Shown here: one piece after another, positions 31,980-43,477 of the stretch
Numbering within the stretch: position 1 is the first letter of the stretch
Layout: every line of letters begins with the position of its first letter
Origin: Adiantum capillus-veneris
Lineage: Eukaryota; Streptophyta; Polypodiopsida; Polypodiales; Pteridaceae
Assembly: GCA_014529385.2 (NCBI GenBank)
Contig: CM043955.1
Location: 152,758,140-152,816,139, forward strand
Reading direction: 5' to 3'
DNA length: 58,000 bases
Notes under the pieces: model-generated
What the model was told of the DNA's origin: nothing
Databases searched by the model: none
What the model saw: the letters and a program-made list of their open reading frames with translations, nothing else
Program-made: the position numbers and the translations under genes

Positions 31980-32530
31980 TATGCTTTTAGGCATTCGACG
32001 TTTCGTGAGCATAACCCTCTCATTGATTGGACGGAACATACGTTCACTTTCAATGCCAAAAGTGACTCGCCCATTGTCATTCATGGAGAGCAGGTTGTTC
32101 ATTCTTGATCTCTCATTTCTAATGTGCAGGCGAAGATTGACAAGAATCAGGCAAAGGAGACTAGCTCAGTCTCTTCTTTTCCAAAGCACGACACTAATGA
32201 TAAAAAGTAATGATAAAAAGGGATGCAGCAAGAGAGATGGGGCTCTAACCAATGCAATTTAAGATAATCTTAGAGAATCTAGGCTAGAATGATGATTTGC
32301 ATGATCAAGATGTGATTATTCACGAGCATGATGATTTGCATGATCAAGATGTGATTATTCACGAGCATGATGATTTACAGGATAAAGATGTGATTGTTCA
32401 CAAGGATGATAGTTTAGTTGATACTTTGTCTAGTGAAGCTAACTTCATTGCAGATTCGATCGATCACGAAGAACCGATGTTGGCTCTCAAGTCGAGGTCC
32501 GAAGAACCTCCCAATGAAGTATTATGTGTA
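31980..32530 (+). pseudogene. Family A His/Asp repeat linker (copy A2)
   Basis: Contains AKIDKNQ and a Ser-rich start, then a small foreign segment near 32200-32285 with stops, then 39-bp units encoding EHDDLHDQDVIIH at 32297-32375 and the conserved acidic tail (EEPMLALKSRSEEPP). The repeat unit is the same as at 3447-3525 but with a different copy context. Confidence 0.7.
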
Positions 32531-33227
32531 TGAATGATTAGTCAGCTCGTTTGTTCGAGTGTTTCATTCGTGACGCTTTCTTGTATTTTAGTCACCGTCC
32601 TTATGTGATCCCTTTTCATAGGCATGACATATGGTACGCTAAACACGATTCACTCATGAATGAGCACGGATGTATGCGGATTACTCATGAAAAACTGAAA
32701 TGTTTGCATTCAAAGAATTCACATTCCATGTCTCTTCCTTGGCATGACACAGTATCTAAAAGAGCACAAGAAGGATTGAGCATCAAGCATCGGCATTTCC
32801 GTTGTGATTTGCCACAGTTGATTGATTTAGATCAAAAAGTCAAGATTCGACCCCATTGTTTGCGTGTGTTTGATAACAGATTGGCACTCCGTCACTTTGT
32901 TCATCTACATTGCATGCACAGTTTTTTCGAAGGAAGTATTTGTCCAGTCACTTTACATGGAATGGGTATGTTCATGTTTTTGTGTTGAAAGTGGTTTCCG
33001 AAATTTTCATCCTCGGAGATTCTTGAAGAAGGTAGACAGATGACCATCGACGAAGTTGAAGCATTGAAGGAGCGACATTTGACTTTGTGTCGCTTTCGGC
33101 GCAGCCCACAGAAGCAAGCATTGCAAACCTTTATGAAGTTCAAGTATCGCATGACCCACGCATTAGAGTGGGCCTGCGAAGAGTCCTTTCTAGGACTCCA
33201 AACGCTGTTGGCGATCTCCCTCGACGC
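32531..33227 (+). pseudogene. Family A C-terminal domain (copy A2)
   Basis: Keeps FECFIRDAFLYFS, YVIPFHRHDI, MNEHGCMRI, SHSMSLPWHDT, LPQLIDLDQKVKI, PHCLRVF and the later CRFRRSPQKQAL and FMKFKYR. A stop near 32987 separates the two parts. The last residues are cut by the solo LTR and MITE and resume at 34557-34590. Confidence 0.75.
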
Positions 33228-34374
33228 TGTGAGCGGGATGGAAACACACACAACGCCTCTATAATGACCCGACACACACTCTTGGGATGATACACACACA
33301 CACTATGGGGCACCACTAGGCTTACACAACCCCCATCTGGCCGAGACAGGGAACACACCGATGGAGTGAGAGGAGAGTGACTACCCATTTATCCACTCCA
33401 CACAGAGAGAGACACACACACACACACACACAAAAAAAACTCAGCTCAAAAGAGGAGAATTTCTTATGTTTAGATACAATTGAGCTTGGGCCAACACCAA
33501 TGGGGCAAATAGCTCACACAATATGGGTAAAATATGCCAGATACAATCACAAATTGGAGCAGAAGCTTCGCTCATAGGAGAAACTTACACAACCAAAACA
33601 GCAGAAAAACAGTGAGGAATTTGGCAAAATGGACAGCACCATCGCGTCCTAAACGGCCCAAAACCCCAGTCTACAATGTCAAAGTGCTCAAATTCGACCT
33701 CGGATGAGCAGTTTATGGCCAAAACAAACTCCAAAAACAGCAAAAACACAATTGCGGCTGTTCCTCCTCTTCTCTCCACGTTTTTTATGGTCTTCTCTCA
33801 GGTTTTTCAGTTCCCACACTTAGCTTTATTACTTGGGCACCCTTGGCCTTTTAGTTGACCTCAAACGGACCCCGAACATGCCAAAAAGTGTCCTCGCAAT
33901 GCATAGTTGTCACCTTTCTGCATCATCCGCACACTTGGCACTCAACTTTTTCCAATAATGCATCCCGCCACCACGTGAAGTGGCCCCAAAAGATGGTCCT
34001 CATGATGACCTTTTTGCATAATTATCACAAGAAAACACCCACGTTGTGTCCGTACTTATCCACGTGCAAGTATTAACCCCATTCGACCTCCTGATGCCAC
34101 TAGATGTCATCTGACGCACCTGCTTACCTCATGTCGTCGGCTCGCGGATAGCTTCCTCGAGAAGTTTTACGCGCTACCGACTCCTCATTATTATAGAAAA
34201 AGCACACTTGTACTTGTGATAGTGAAAATCGATGCACTATGTACATGTTGTCCTACCTGTACACAGTGGACCCCACGTAACCACCTGGCTATGGAAAATG
34301 GGTAATCCTTTATTTCATGCACCATGCATGCGTATGTACATATGCGCAATCCCTTGCTCCAAAAAACTCCTAAC
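33228..34374. mobile_element. Probable solo LTR of an unidentified family
   Basis: Begins TGTGAGCGGGATGG and ends near CTCCTAACA. Flanks are GACGC (33223-33227) and AACAC (34375-34379), which differ only by two G-to-A changes of the kind left by cytosine methylation. About 1.15 kb with a (CA)n run near 33412-33432 and no coding capacity. It lies between family A sequence on the left and the MITE target on the right. The family is not represented elsewhere in the window. Confidence 0.5.
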
Positions 34375-34382
34375 AACACCAT

Positions 34383-34556
34383 CATAGTTACCAGGAACGG
34401 GAAACCGGAACGGGAACGGGGAACGGGAACGCGGAACAAAATGCCATTCCCTGTTACGGGCACTCACGTTTGAAACATGGAACGGGGATTTGGAACGGGA
34501 ACTTGGAATGGGAACGGGGAACGGAGACCTGAAAACGGCCATTCCCTGTTACTATG
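34383..34556. mobile_element. hAT MITE, 174 bp
   Basis: Terminal inverted repeats CATAGTTACCAGG and (minus) CATAGTAACAGGG. Flanking 8-bp direct repeats are AACACCAT (34375-34382) and AACGCCAT (34557-34564), one mismatch. The interior is made of GGAACGGG-type repeats. The end CATAGTTA equals that of the hAT transposon at 2568, so this is likely its non-autonomous derivative. Confidence 0.8.
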
Positions 34557-34602
34557 AACGCCATACATTCGATACTAGTACCTCACTTTGAAAAGGAGAG
34601 GA

Positions 34603-35767
34603 TGTCACGTGGACAAGCTACTTCATGACATGGATTCAGTTCAGTTCAGTCAGCCTAGATTAGGAAGTGATCTGGCACTTTTGTGAGTCTGTTCACAGAC
34701 TGTGCATGTCTAGACACTTAGAGTAGATGCTTTGGTTGCACACAGCATGATCATCAGATTTCAATCAGAACCAATCAAGAGCATTTTTATGATGCATAGA
34801 CCTATTTTCCCTATTTTAGCCAATCTTTACTTATTATTTTTAAGTGACTTTTATTGGGAACTAGGTAGGGCAATTTGATACCCAAGTATATAAGAAACCC
34901 CAGCGCTAGCATAATCTGGTAGCAAGAACCGTGTGTTTGACAATGCACCTTCTCAGCAAGACCCTCGACACGGGAGATAGCGTTTTCAACCATCCAGAAG
35001 GCCTAGCGTTTTCAACATTTGCAGATTAGCCAGCGTTTTGCAGTTGCGGCTCAAGCCCGCCAGCAATACTTAGCAGATACATAGCGTTTTTGCAACACGA
35101 CAGATTCAGTCCCTAGCGTTTGTGCATCAGCATGACAACCTAGCGTTTTGCAGTTTTCGGCGACATTCAGCCCCTCTGCACCATCGTTTTCAGTTTTCAG
35201 CAGTAAGACGCCGCAATAGAAGTCCCGAACCTCGCAAATCTCACCTTCCCGCAGCAGATCCTCTCCGCACGATCAGATCAGCCACAATTTGCAGTTTCAG
35301 CCCGGAAAACACAGATTTCAGCATCTGCGTTTTCAGCGCGTCGTCGTTGCATCGCCGTCATCACCGACATAGAGTCAAAATTCAACAGATAAAGATTTGT
35401 AGATTTCAGCAATTAGCGTTTTCAGATTTCAGCCCGTCTCATCGTCGTCCTCATCGTCGTCGACATTGTCGGCAATTCCAAGCATTGTAGAGATTTGTGC
35501 AATCAATAGTAGACCGCTCTCGCCATAGAGAGTGGGGCCTACGGAGGAAGGTTTGACAACATTCTGGTGTCGTATTCTCTTCTCTCTCTATCTCTCAATC
35601 TAAGCACCTTCATTCACAGTGTTTATCCACTTTGTTTGTGATCATTTGCACCCTCTCACTAAAGGAATGGAAGGCTCTCCCTTTCCGTAAGTAAAAGGAA
35701 CCCTTGAGCACAGTTCGGAGCACTGATCTTGAGCAAAGTTCAACATTCACTTCCGCTGCACCTTACA
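34603..35767 (+). repeat. 3' LTR of A2
   Basis: 1165 bp; about 26 bp are missing near its start between two CGTGGAC/CGTGAC copies (TGTCACGTGGACAAGC), a short-homology deletion. Ends CTGCACCTTACA and is followed by the GAAAG duplication. Confidence 0.9.
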
Positions 35768-35772
35768 GAAAG

Positions 35773-37660
35773 ACCTCTTGGAAAAGGGTCTTGTCCAGCC
35801 TAGTACCTCATTATAGTGCTCTCCAGTGTTGCTGGTTTTGAAGAAAGACGGATCTTGGAGAATGTGCATCGATTATAGAGCTCTCAACAAAATCACCATC
35901 AAGAACAAATTTCCGATTCCTAGGATCGATGATATTCTTGACCGGCTACAGGGATCCTCGTGTTTTGGCAGGATCGACTTGAAGAGCGAATATCATCAAA
36001 TACGAATCGTGCCGGGAGATGTCTACAAGACAGCTTTTCGGACGACTTTAGGGTTATTTGAGTTTTTGGTGATGCCTATTGGCCTAACCAATGCTCCAAC
36101 GACATTTAACCGGTTGATGGACAAGATTTTTCGAGAGTACAGACTATTTGCTTTCTTTGAGGATATCATTGTTTTCTCCAAGGATGAGGCAAAACAGAGA
36201 GAACATCTGCTATAGGTCTTTCAGGCATTACAAGATCACAAGTTGGTGATTAATGCAAAGAAAAGTGAATTTTTCCTACCCGAGATACATTTTTCGGGAC
36301 ACATTGTTCAAGTAGCAAGAGTGCAGATGGACCTGGCCAAGATAGAGACTATCCGTGATTGGCTTGATTTGAAGAGTGTGCATGAAGTTAGAAGATTCTT
36401 GGGCTTGTGTTCGTACTACAGACGGTTCATTAGAAAGTTTGCAGAGGTTGCTTTCCCTATGCATATGTTGACGCAGAAAGGAGTCCCTTTCTCGTGGGGA
36501 CCCACAGAGGTGACTGCATTTTGGACATTGAAAGAGAAATTGACTACAGGACCAGTTTTGACTTTGTCGGATTTGCAAAAGTCATTTGAAGTATATTGTG
36601 ATGCTCGTGGTCGTAGTCTGGGTGCAGTCTTAATGCAAGAAGGCCATGTCATTGCCTACGAAAGCCGATTGTTTTAAAGGCCAAAATTGACAGCACAGAT
36701 TTATGAGAAAGAGCTTTTGGCGGTTATCCATGCTCTTACTCAGTGGGCGACATTACCTACTCGGAGCCAATTTTACTATCTTCACAGACCATCAGATTTT
36801 ACGCTACTTCTTGTCACAGAAGCAGCTATCTGAAAAGCAGATTTGGTGGACGAACATCTTGTCACAGTTTCACTTTGAGATTGTCCATGTGCAGGGGCAT
36901 AGGAATTTGGTGTCCCGAAAGACGTTGGTTTTGGCTATTTCCGCGATTCATCATAGGAGCTTCGAGTATATGGCCGATCAGTATGCCACAAATACAGATT
37001 TTGCAGATATTTTCACTCGGATACGGAATGGGGAGATAGTAGCGAGATATTTCATTCGGGATGGCTACTTGATGAGGAAAACCATGTTGTGCGTTACATA
37101 GCCGTTGAGAGAAAAGGTTTTAACCAAATGCCACTGTCCACCTTTTACGGGTCACCGCGGTATAGCTACCACCTTGAAAGGTGTGGAGAGATACTTCTCT
37201 TGGCCGGGACTCAAGAAGGGTGTGGACGATTTTGTATGTAGTTGCTTGGTATGCCAGAAGGTCAAGTTTGACAGGCATAAAGCACAAGGATTGTTACAGT
37301 CTTTACCCATACTCACCCGCCCCTGGGAAAGTAATGCAGTGGATTTCATTTTTGATCTCCCGAGAACACAAAGTGGTCACGATGGTATCTGGTCTGTTAT
37401 TAACAGATTTAGCAAGCAAGCTAATTTCATTCCAGTGAAGAAAACAGTCAAGCCGGATCACTTAGCGAGATTGTTTGTGGCCCATATCTTCAGATTACAT
37501 GGCATGCCCGAGACGATTGTCTCCGACAAGGACCCCAGATTCACGAGTTTGTTTTGGAAGGCTATTTGGGAGAACATTGGCATGCGGTCGTAGTTCTCGT
37601 CATCGTTCCATCCGTAGCCTGACGGGCAATCAGAGATTGTCAATTCAGTGGTACTAGATT
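35773..37660 (+). pseudogene. Chromovirus reverse transcriptase, RNase H and integrase
   Basis: Ty3/gypsy pol in order. RT ([42 protein letters not shown], then [10 protein letters not shown]), where the catalytic F-D-D is F-E-D. TAG at 36213. RNase H (YCDARGRSLGAVL, KELLAVIHAL, FTDHQILRY), TAA near 36676. Integrase with HHCC finger (H and H around CPPFTGHRG, CSCLVC) and catalytic region (NAVDFIFDLP, VSDKDPRF), then a frameshift near 37590 before the final Glu. Inactive through stops and the changed RT motif. Confidence 0.9.
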
Positions 37661-38377
37661 TATTGAAGTCTTACATCTCGGATCAGAAGACTCAATGGGA
37701 AAAGTATTTAACTTTGGTGAAATTTGCCTACAATAACACGATACACTCTTCGAGGGGAAGGCACCATTTGAGATTAGTGAAGGTGCTACGAAGGTTCCAC
37801 CCTTCCTAAGCACGAAAGATAAGATTATTGAAGCCGACGAGTACACGCATGTCTGTACACGCGTGACTTGGACACGGCTTTTGATAAGGTCCGTGAGGCT
37901 TTGCAATAATCTCAAGAAAGACAGAAAAAGGCAGCAGATCGCCATCGTCTCGTGATTTGAAATTGAAGGAGAACGATTGGGTGCTCTTACGATTTGAGAA
38001 GGCATGCGTGAGAAAGAAAAAGGAAAAGGAGAGGCTTTTTCTAAAGCTTAGTATGCAATACTACGGATCTTTCTAGATTTCCAGAAAGATAAATGATGTC
38101 TCCTTTAGACTGAAGCTGCCCGATACTTGAAGGATTCACAATGCTTTTCATGTGTCTCCTGAAGCCTTTTAAAGGTGATGTGCCTGAAGATGGAAAGCCC
38201 GATGAGCAACCCGAAGTGGAAGAAAACGAGGAGATCTTTATTCCAGAACATATATTGGCACATAAAGACAAAAAGATTAAGGGTAAAGTGATAAGGCGGT
38301 TCTTGGTTAAATTCAAGAACTATCCTACATTGGATGCAAAGTGGATGGAGGAGGAGGACCTAGTAGATACTCCTTAG
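37661..38377 (+). pseudogene. Integrase C-terminus and chromodomain
   Basis: The integrase tail is decayed (37661-38130). A clean frame at 38141-38377 gives an acidic linker, then ILAHKDKKIKGKVIRRFLVKF, the Tyr/Trp cage positions YP and W (KWMEEEDL) and a stop. This is a chromodomain, which places the element among chromoviruses. Chromodomains steer integration to methylated-histone chromatin. The integrase frame is broken but the chromodomain is unbroken. Confidence 0.82.
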
Positions 38378-38993
38378 ATTGTGAATCTTTAACATGAAGC
38401 GTTTGGATTAGCATAGTCTATTCTAAATGGAACCTCGAACTCAGCTTGGGCGTAATCTATTGCAACGGGTATGCACAAGAGGGGAGTCACTCCACTCCTT
38501 TGTCAATAGATTGCCTCGATTTTTGACACTAAAGTCATTGCTGTCACTTTGAGTTTAAGGGATATTGTGAGCTGACAATATTCTACTGTATGACTTTATG
38601 AACTGGAATTCCCGATAATTGTATACTAATTTGTTCTTGACTTGTCTAAGTGCAGGAACTGATAGACGAAATGGCTGCAGCATTTCGGTCTCATAAATCT
38701 CTATAGATATGATTACAATATGGATTAGTTAATCGGGCATCTATGAGGTCCTGAGTGGATCTAGCTGCGATTACTAATTACGCTGTCGTTAAATCATGGG
38801 TTGAGATCCGAATGAATTTTTGAATGTGATTTGTCATGTGATGTCCTGTGATGTCATGTGATGTGACTGTCGATTGGTACATGTGCTAGATGTGTGTTCC
38901 TAGTGCGTCGGTACTAATAGTCAGTGTCTGCTAAGACAGTTTATGGCCTCGGTCTGTTTTGCAGGCGTAATCGAGGGCGATTACAATGCTTTC
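38378..38993 (+). other. Chromovirus 3' untranslated region
   Basis: Between the chromodomain stop and the polypurine tract. Repeated GTGATGTCATGTGATGT near 38830-38865. No open frame of note. Confidence 0.5.
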
Positions 38994-39005
38994 AAGAGGG
39001 GGGTA
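38994..39005 (+). other. Polypurine tract of the chromovirus
   Basis: AAGAGGGGGGTA next to the LTR start TGTCACAAACTGG at 39006. Confidence 0.75.
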
Positions 39006-39553
39006 TGTCACAAACTGGTGACGTGACTGCCCAGTACACACACACCCGCCTTGCTGAAGTGATGACGTGGCAGGCCTGCAATTCACGACGCAGAACCCGA
39101 AAAAAAGCAAGCTATACGGATCCGCTTTTTGCGGTAGCAGCTGTACGACAGCTTCCTCTAGGTAAAAATGAAGCTGGCAGCTTTTGGCTACGCAAGGCAT
39201 AAAAGAAAGAGAGAGAGTTTTTTGCTTTATTTATTGCAAGGCTTTTGATTTACAGCTTTTGGGGCTCTGCTTTTGGCATCCCATGTAAACCTTTATAAGT
39301 GAGGTTTGGGCTCACTTCTCAAAGCATCTGTATGCAGAGTCTGAGAGTGAGACCCTCCCACTCCCTTGTACTTTGAGTTGCACATTAATACAAAAAGAAA
39401 TACCGAAAGGGGCGCCAGTCTTTGGGGCCAATATCTCTAGGCACGGAACTTCGCCGGGCCGTGTCAAATCAATTGTGAACTATCAACTATTTTGAAGTGA
39501 ATTCCTCTCGTGTCGCGGTAGAATCTTGACTTGGAGTGTCCAAGTTTGTTACA
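39006..39553 (+). repeat. Chromovirus 3' LTR (family B)
   Basis: 548 bp, TGTCACAAACTGG to GTTTGTTACA. Contains TTTATAAGTGAGG near 39292 (possible TATA), AAAGAAATACCGAAAGG and TTTGGGGCCAATATC. The following bases are ATGTG, a possible target repeat whose partner was not found. Confidence 0.82.
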
Positions 39554-39594
39554 ATGTGTGTACTAATAAAAAGAGGAAAATGATATAACCTTTC

Positions 39595-39705
39595 TATCAC
39601 CCAAGTGTGGTAGATTGGTTATGCCATTTCCCTCTTGAATAATAGGTCTCGAGTTCAATTGTCCTCGTCAAATAGGTCATTAAGGTCTCTTGGGATAGTT
39701 CTATC
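39595..39705 (+). mobile_element. tRNA-derived SINE-like sequence (copy 1)
   Basis: Contains an A-box-like TGGTAGATTGGT (39608-39619) and, about 33 bp on, a B-box-like GAGTTCAATTGTCC (39651-39664), the spacing of a tRNA-type RNA polymerase III promoter. Closely matched by 46937-47040, including the following TTAAGGTCT. It ends against a truncated A' LTR. The tRNA of origin is not clear. Confidence 0.5.
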
Positions 39706-40134
39706 TAGGGATAGGTGCAAAATTGGCTCTGGAGGTTGATGAAGCATGCCCACCTTGCACACAGAGCCATGTGCACGTGACATCCCCTTCTTCTTAAGGT
39801 GAGGTATTGGTACCGAACTCCATGCATGCCATAAAATAATGGCCTTCTAGATGATGTTCTCTACGACTACTTTTGAGAGAGGCTCCCCCTGGTGATGTGG
39901 AAATATCCAAAAGACACGGATGGTGATGAAACATCTTCTCACAACCAATGGATTGCCTCCTGGATCAACAATTCTCTTGTTGGTTACCGGCCAGCCTTTG
40001 CTGCCCCAACTCGGATGGTGTGAACCAAACTGCAAATCGGATGGATGCTCGTAGAGCGAATGGTTGGATATGCAAACGTTGATGCCCACACAGGTAAGCG
40101 GCCAGCCTATACTGCCCCTATCTGGGAAGATTAA

Positions 40135-40707
40135 CTAGAGCAACACTGAATGGGAGATGAAGATGGATATGTCCTTTGGAATGCCCACGAACCATTGCAA
40201 GTCTTTTGTATGATGTCTCATAAAACCACCAAACTCCTCAAAGGTAGAGGCTCCTCTTGAGGCTTCGACTAGACTGTTGTATGATGGAAGCTCTAGATGA
40301 ATTCTCGTCTCTGCAACGGTTGTGGTTGCGAATGTAGGCTCACGATGCCTCCAAACTCCCTCGGTGGTTGCTTGGGATTGGAACCCTTTGGCTCCGGATA
40401 TATGGTTACCAATTGCTAAGAAGATGTAGACGGTGTGGACCTGATGTGCTGCCAAACATGTATAGAAATTAACGGCGATGCAATGTTTCTTTTGGAATGA
40501 TGGAATTCTCCAAGAAGATGGAAGAGATGGTTGTTCAAACAATGCCAAGACTCCAAAGCTAATAGGCTGATCTAGATGGCACTTTCCTTTGTCGTCATAG
40601 ACTACTAACAAATCCTGATACTCGCAAGTAGCATCTTCATGTTTCTTGTGCATGTCTTTAATGATGCGATCTGTCATGTCGATGAATTTATGATTGCAAA
40701 TATCCAT
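40135..40707 (-). CDS. 190-residue ORF of unknown function in element A'
   Basis: Complete ATG-to-stop frame beginning MDICNHKFIDMTDRI. It has an acidic/His stretch (KKHEDATCEY), then LLVVYDDKGKCHLDQPISFG, a mixed hydrophobic middle and a C-terminal FEEFGGFMRHHTKDLQWF segment. There is no zinc knuckle, protease or RT motif, no signal peptide and no clear membrane segment. It is the only sizeable ORF of a short LTR element and lies about 255 bp after the primer site. It could be a captured host fragment or a rapidly changed Gag. I do not recognise it. Confidence 0.5.
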   Translation of the reverse strand: MDICNHKFIDMTDRIIKDMHKKHEDATCEYQDLLVVYDDKGKCHLDQPISFGVLALFEQPSLPSSWRIPSFQKKHCIAVNFYTCLAAHQVHTVYIFLAIGNHISGAKGFQSQATTEGVWRHREPTFATTTVAETRIHLELPSYNSLVEASRGASTFEEFGGFMRHHTKDLQWFVGIPKDISIFISHSVLL

Positions 40708-40975
40708 GCTAGGAATTCTTCATGTCGAGGTGGTCGAGCCGGCACACCAAGTCAATTACCCTCTCGTAGGAGCAACACAAGTGTAAACCTCGGTATAGAA
40801 TGTTTGCATTTTCTACACTCAAGGCACATGGTTCTACGTGCAATGGCAGGTCGTGCAGTTTCTTGAGTAAGAGAAGTGTTCTATGGGCGAAACGCTACAA
40901 CACACTCAAACAATTTAGAGATTTTTTCTTTCAAAGATTAGCGATTAGTGCAAAATCACAGCGCTCTGATACCGA

Positions 40976-41087
40976 TGTCAAATGCAGCGGAATTGAAATG
41001 GTGAAGATTTAGACTTTACACTTTCACAAATCTTTACTTCTTTCCTTGCTTGAATGTGTGCTACTTAGCACGAATGATGGTTCCTTC

Positions 41088-41138
<51 letters not shown>

Positions 41139-42222
41139 ATGACACCCGATGGACCCCAACCCTCTCAAGGGCCCTTACACCATTGCGGATGTGGTATTTG
41201 CTTTTAATTGTGTGAATGGAATGCACACACATTCAATACCTCAAATGCAAACTCTATTGACTGTAATGGGAAATGTCGCCGCGGTAAGTCTTCTAAATAA
41301 AGCACCTCCGGGCTGATTTGATGCACCTCTGGATCCGTCTCAATGAGGGTTTGTTGATTGCCACCAAGGGGTAGATGTGGGGCTGATTTGCGCTCTCAAT
41401 GTGAGGGGAATCAAGGGTTGAGAGCTGGGTGCAAAAACTCATATCTGGCTGCAAAGATGCAACCGGTCTATCGTGTAGAGCAAAGCTGAAAATGCAGATG
41501 ATGATGATGATGTGCACGATGGACAACAATGGGAGCACTCGATGCGGCGAGGGAATGGACGAAAAGAGGCTCAATGGGCTGCTGAAGTATTGGGCTGCAA
41601 CAAAGAGTCTAGCGCTAGCAGATCCGGGCAGGCTCAAGTAAGGGAAGGGACTAAAAATTAAAAACGTTGGACTGATGCTGCTAGCTGGAAAAGGTTGGGT
41701 TGATTTGCGATCTAGGAGCAAAACACTAGGGATCTGCCGCTTGCAAAAACGCTAGGCTCAAATTTGGTGCTCCCAAAAGTGATGCCAAAACGTTGGCTAA
41801 TGTGTTTCTTATATATTGACTTCAGGTCGAGAAAATTCCGCCAAGTCAGGAAAGATGTGTAAATGTGCACACATATGACTTTCTGACGATAACTCACTAT
41901 TTTGTGACCCATTTGATGAACAAATTGGACCAACACGTTCCTATAACCTAGACCTACATGTTCATTATGTCAGATGCCCACTGAAGTGTAATAACATCTA
42001 TCACAACGCTTGTACAAACCATTTATGCAAGAGGGTGCCAAAACTAGAAAACCTAATTTTATGGACTCGTCCGGACATGCTAGTCTAATGAACAGGCTCA
42101 CAAAATTCTAGTACTAATCCTCCTAGGATTCTAGACACTCCTATCAAGGGATAGGTGTAAAACTAGCTCCGGAAGTCAATGAAGCATGTCCACATGGCAC
42201 ACAGAGCCATGTGCACCTGACA
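40976..42222 (-). repeat. 5' LTR of A'
   Basis: 1247 bp on the minus strand, TGTCAGGTGCACATGG to CCGCTGCATTTGACA. Contains TATA-like sequence near 41805-41815 and a (GA)n run at 41089-41134. AAAACGCTAGG motifs near 41744 link it to family A LTRs. Confidence 0.7.
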
Positions 42223-42263
42223 GATTGAAGTATCCTCTTGATTGCGAAGAGAGTGCAACAACT

Positions 42264-43463
42264 TGTAAGGTGCAGCGGAAGTGAATGTTGAACTTTGCTC
42301 AAGATGAGTGCTCCGAACTGTGCTCAAGATTCCTTTTACTTACGGAAAGGAGAGCCTTCTGTTCCTTTGGTAAGAGAGTGCAATGGACACAAACAAAGTG
42401 GATGAACACTGTGAATGAAGGTGCATGACACTGACAGATAGAGAGAGAAGAGAATAGGACACCGGAATGTTGTCAAACCCTCCTCCGAAGACCCCACTCT
42501 CTATGGCGAGAGCGGTCTACTATTGATTGCATAAATCTCTACAATGCTTTGGACTTGCCGACGATCAGAACACAAGACGGGCTGAAATCAGAAATTGCTA
42601 AGGATTGAAATATGCAAATCTTTATCTACTGAATTTTGACTCTATGTCGATGACGATGTCGATGGAGAAGATGCAACGACGACGCGCTGAAAACGCAGAT
42701 GCTGACATCTGCGTTTTCCGGGCTGAAACTGCGAACTTTGCGGGATTTGACCGTGCGGCGAGCATCTGCTGCGGGAAGGTGAGATCTGTGAGGTTCGGGA
42801 CTTCTTCTACGGGTACTGACTGCTGAAAACCGAAAACGCTAATCCTACTGTAGATCTTGTCGCGGTAGATCTGCAAAACGCTGAAATGCCTGGCAAATGC
42901 AAAAACAGTAGGGCTGAAAATGGTCTGGTTGTGGATAATCTGCTCACGCTGGGAGTCTTCTGCTTCTTGTTGTCGCCAAGTTGTTGCCAATGCAAACACG
43001 CTGGCTGATCTGGTCCAAAAACGCAAGCCTTCTGCTGTGATGCAAAAACGCTAGGCCTCTTGGGGGTTCTGTTGAGAAGTTGCCTGTTGAGCGTGTGCTC
43101 CTGCTACCTCTTTTCCCAGAAAGTGCTAGCGCTACGTTTCTACTTATACAAACTTAGCAAAATTGCCCTACCTAGTTCGCAACAAAAGTCACTTAAAAAT
43201 AATAAGTTGAAAAATGTCAAAAACAGGGAAAATAGGTCTATGCACTGTAAAAATGCTTGTGATGGGTTTTGATGGAAATCTGATGATCATGCTGTGTGCA
43301 ACCAGAGGATATGCATCTAATCTAAGTGTCTGGACATGCACGGTCTGCGAACACTCACAAAAGTGCCAGATCACTTCCTATTCTAGATTGACTTGACTGA
43401 ATTGAACCCTGGTCATGTTGTAGCTTATCCACGGACACATAGGGTTGGATGTGTCACGTGACA
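42264..43463 (-). repeat. 3' LTR of element A3
   Basis: 1200 bp on the minus strand, TGTCACGTGACACATCC to CCGCTGCACCTTACA. The polypurine tract AAAAGGAGGGGA is at 43464-43475. Bases 42259-42263 (CAACT, i.e. AGTTG in element orientation) duplicate 27193-27197. Confidence 0.9.
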
Positions 43464-43477
43464 TCCCCTCCTTTTCA

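Larger units (their letters stand above)
28586..35767 (+). mobile_element. Family A element A2, inserted in the chromovirus
   Basis: Full LTR to LTR structure: 5' LTR 28586-29783, primer site 29785-29796, Gag-protease-linker-C-terminal domain, polypurine tract 34591-34602, 3' LTR 34603-35767. It is flanked by a 5-bp target duplication GAAAG (28581-28585 and 35768-35772), inside the chromovirus RT start; removing A2 restores the expected frame (QVKDLLEKG). Nested inside A2 are a solo LTR (33228-34374) and a hAT MITE (34383-34556). No RT or integrase. Confidence 0.92.
39706..42222 (-). mobile_element. LTR element A', relative of family A with different cargo
   Basis: Minus strand. 5' LTR 40976-42222; primer site 40963-40973 (GGTATCAGAGC); internal region 39783-40962; polypurine tract 39783-39795 (AAGAAGAAGGGGA); 3' LTR truncated to 39706-39782. 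The LTR start TGTCACGTGCAC, the LTR end CCGCTGCATTTGACA, the primer site and the sequence before the polypurine tract (GTTCGGTACCAATACCTCAC) all resemble family A. The interior is unrelated to the family A Gag-protease and carries one ORF. Confidence 0.75.

Noticed and set aside
25426-39553. Treating the LTRs at 25426 and 39006 as the pair of one chromovirus
   Set aside because: Flanks differ (ACCCA and ATGTG), lengths differ by about 160 bp, and the inversion shows that the Gag start of the pol at 35773 lies at 46184-46870.
39841-40134. Extension of the A' ORF toward the polypurine tract
   Set aside because: The frame has a clear stop at 40135; downstream frames are short and share nothing with the family A C-terminal domain.
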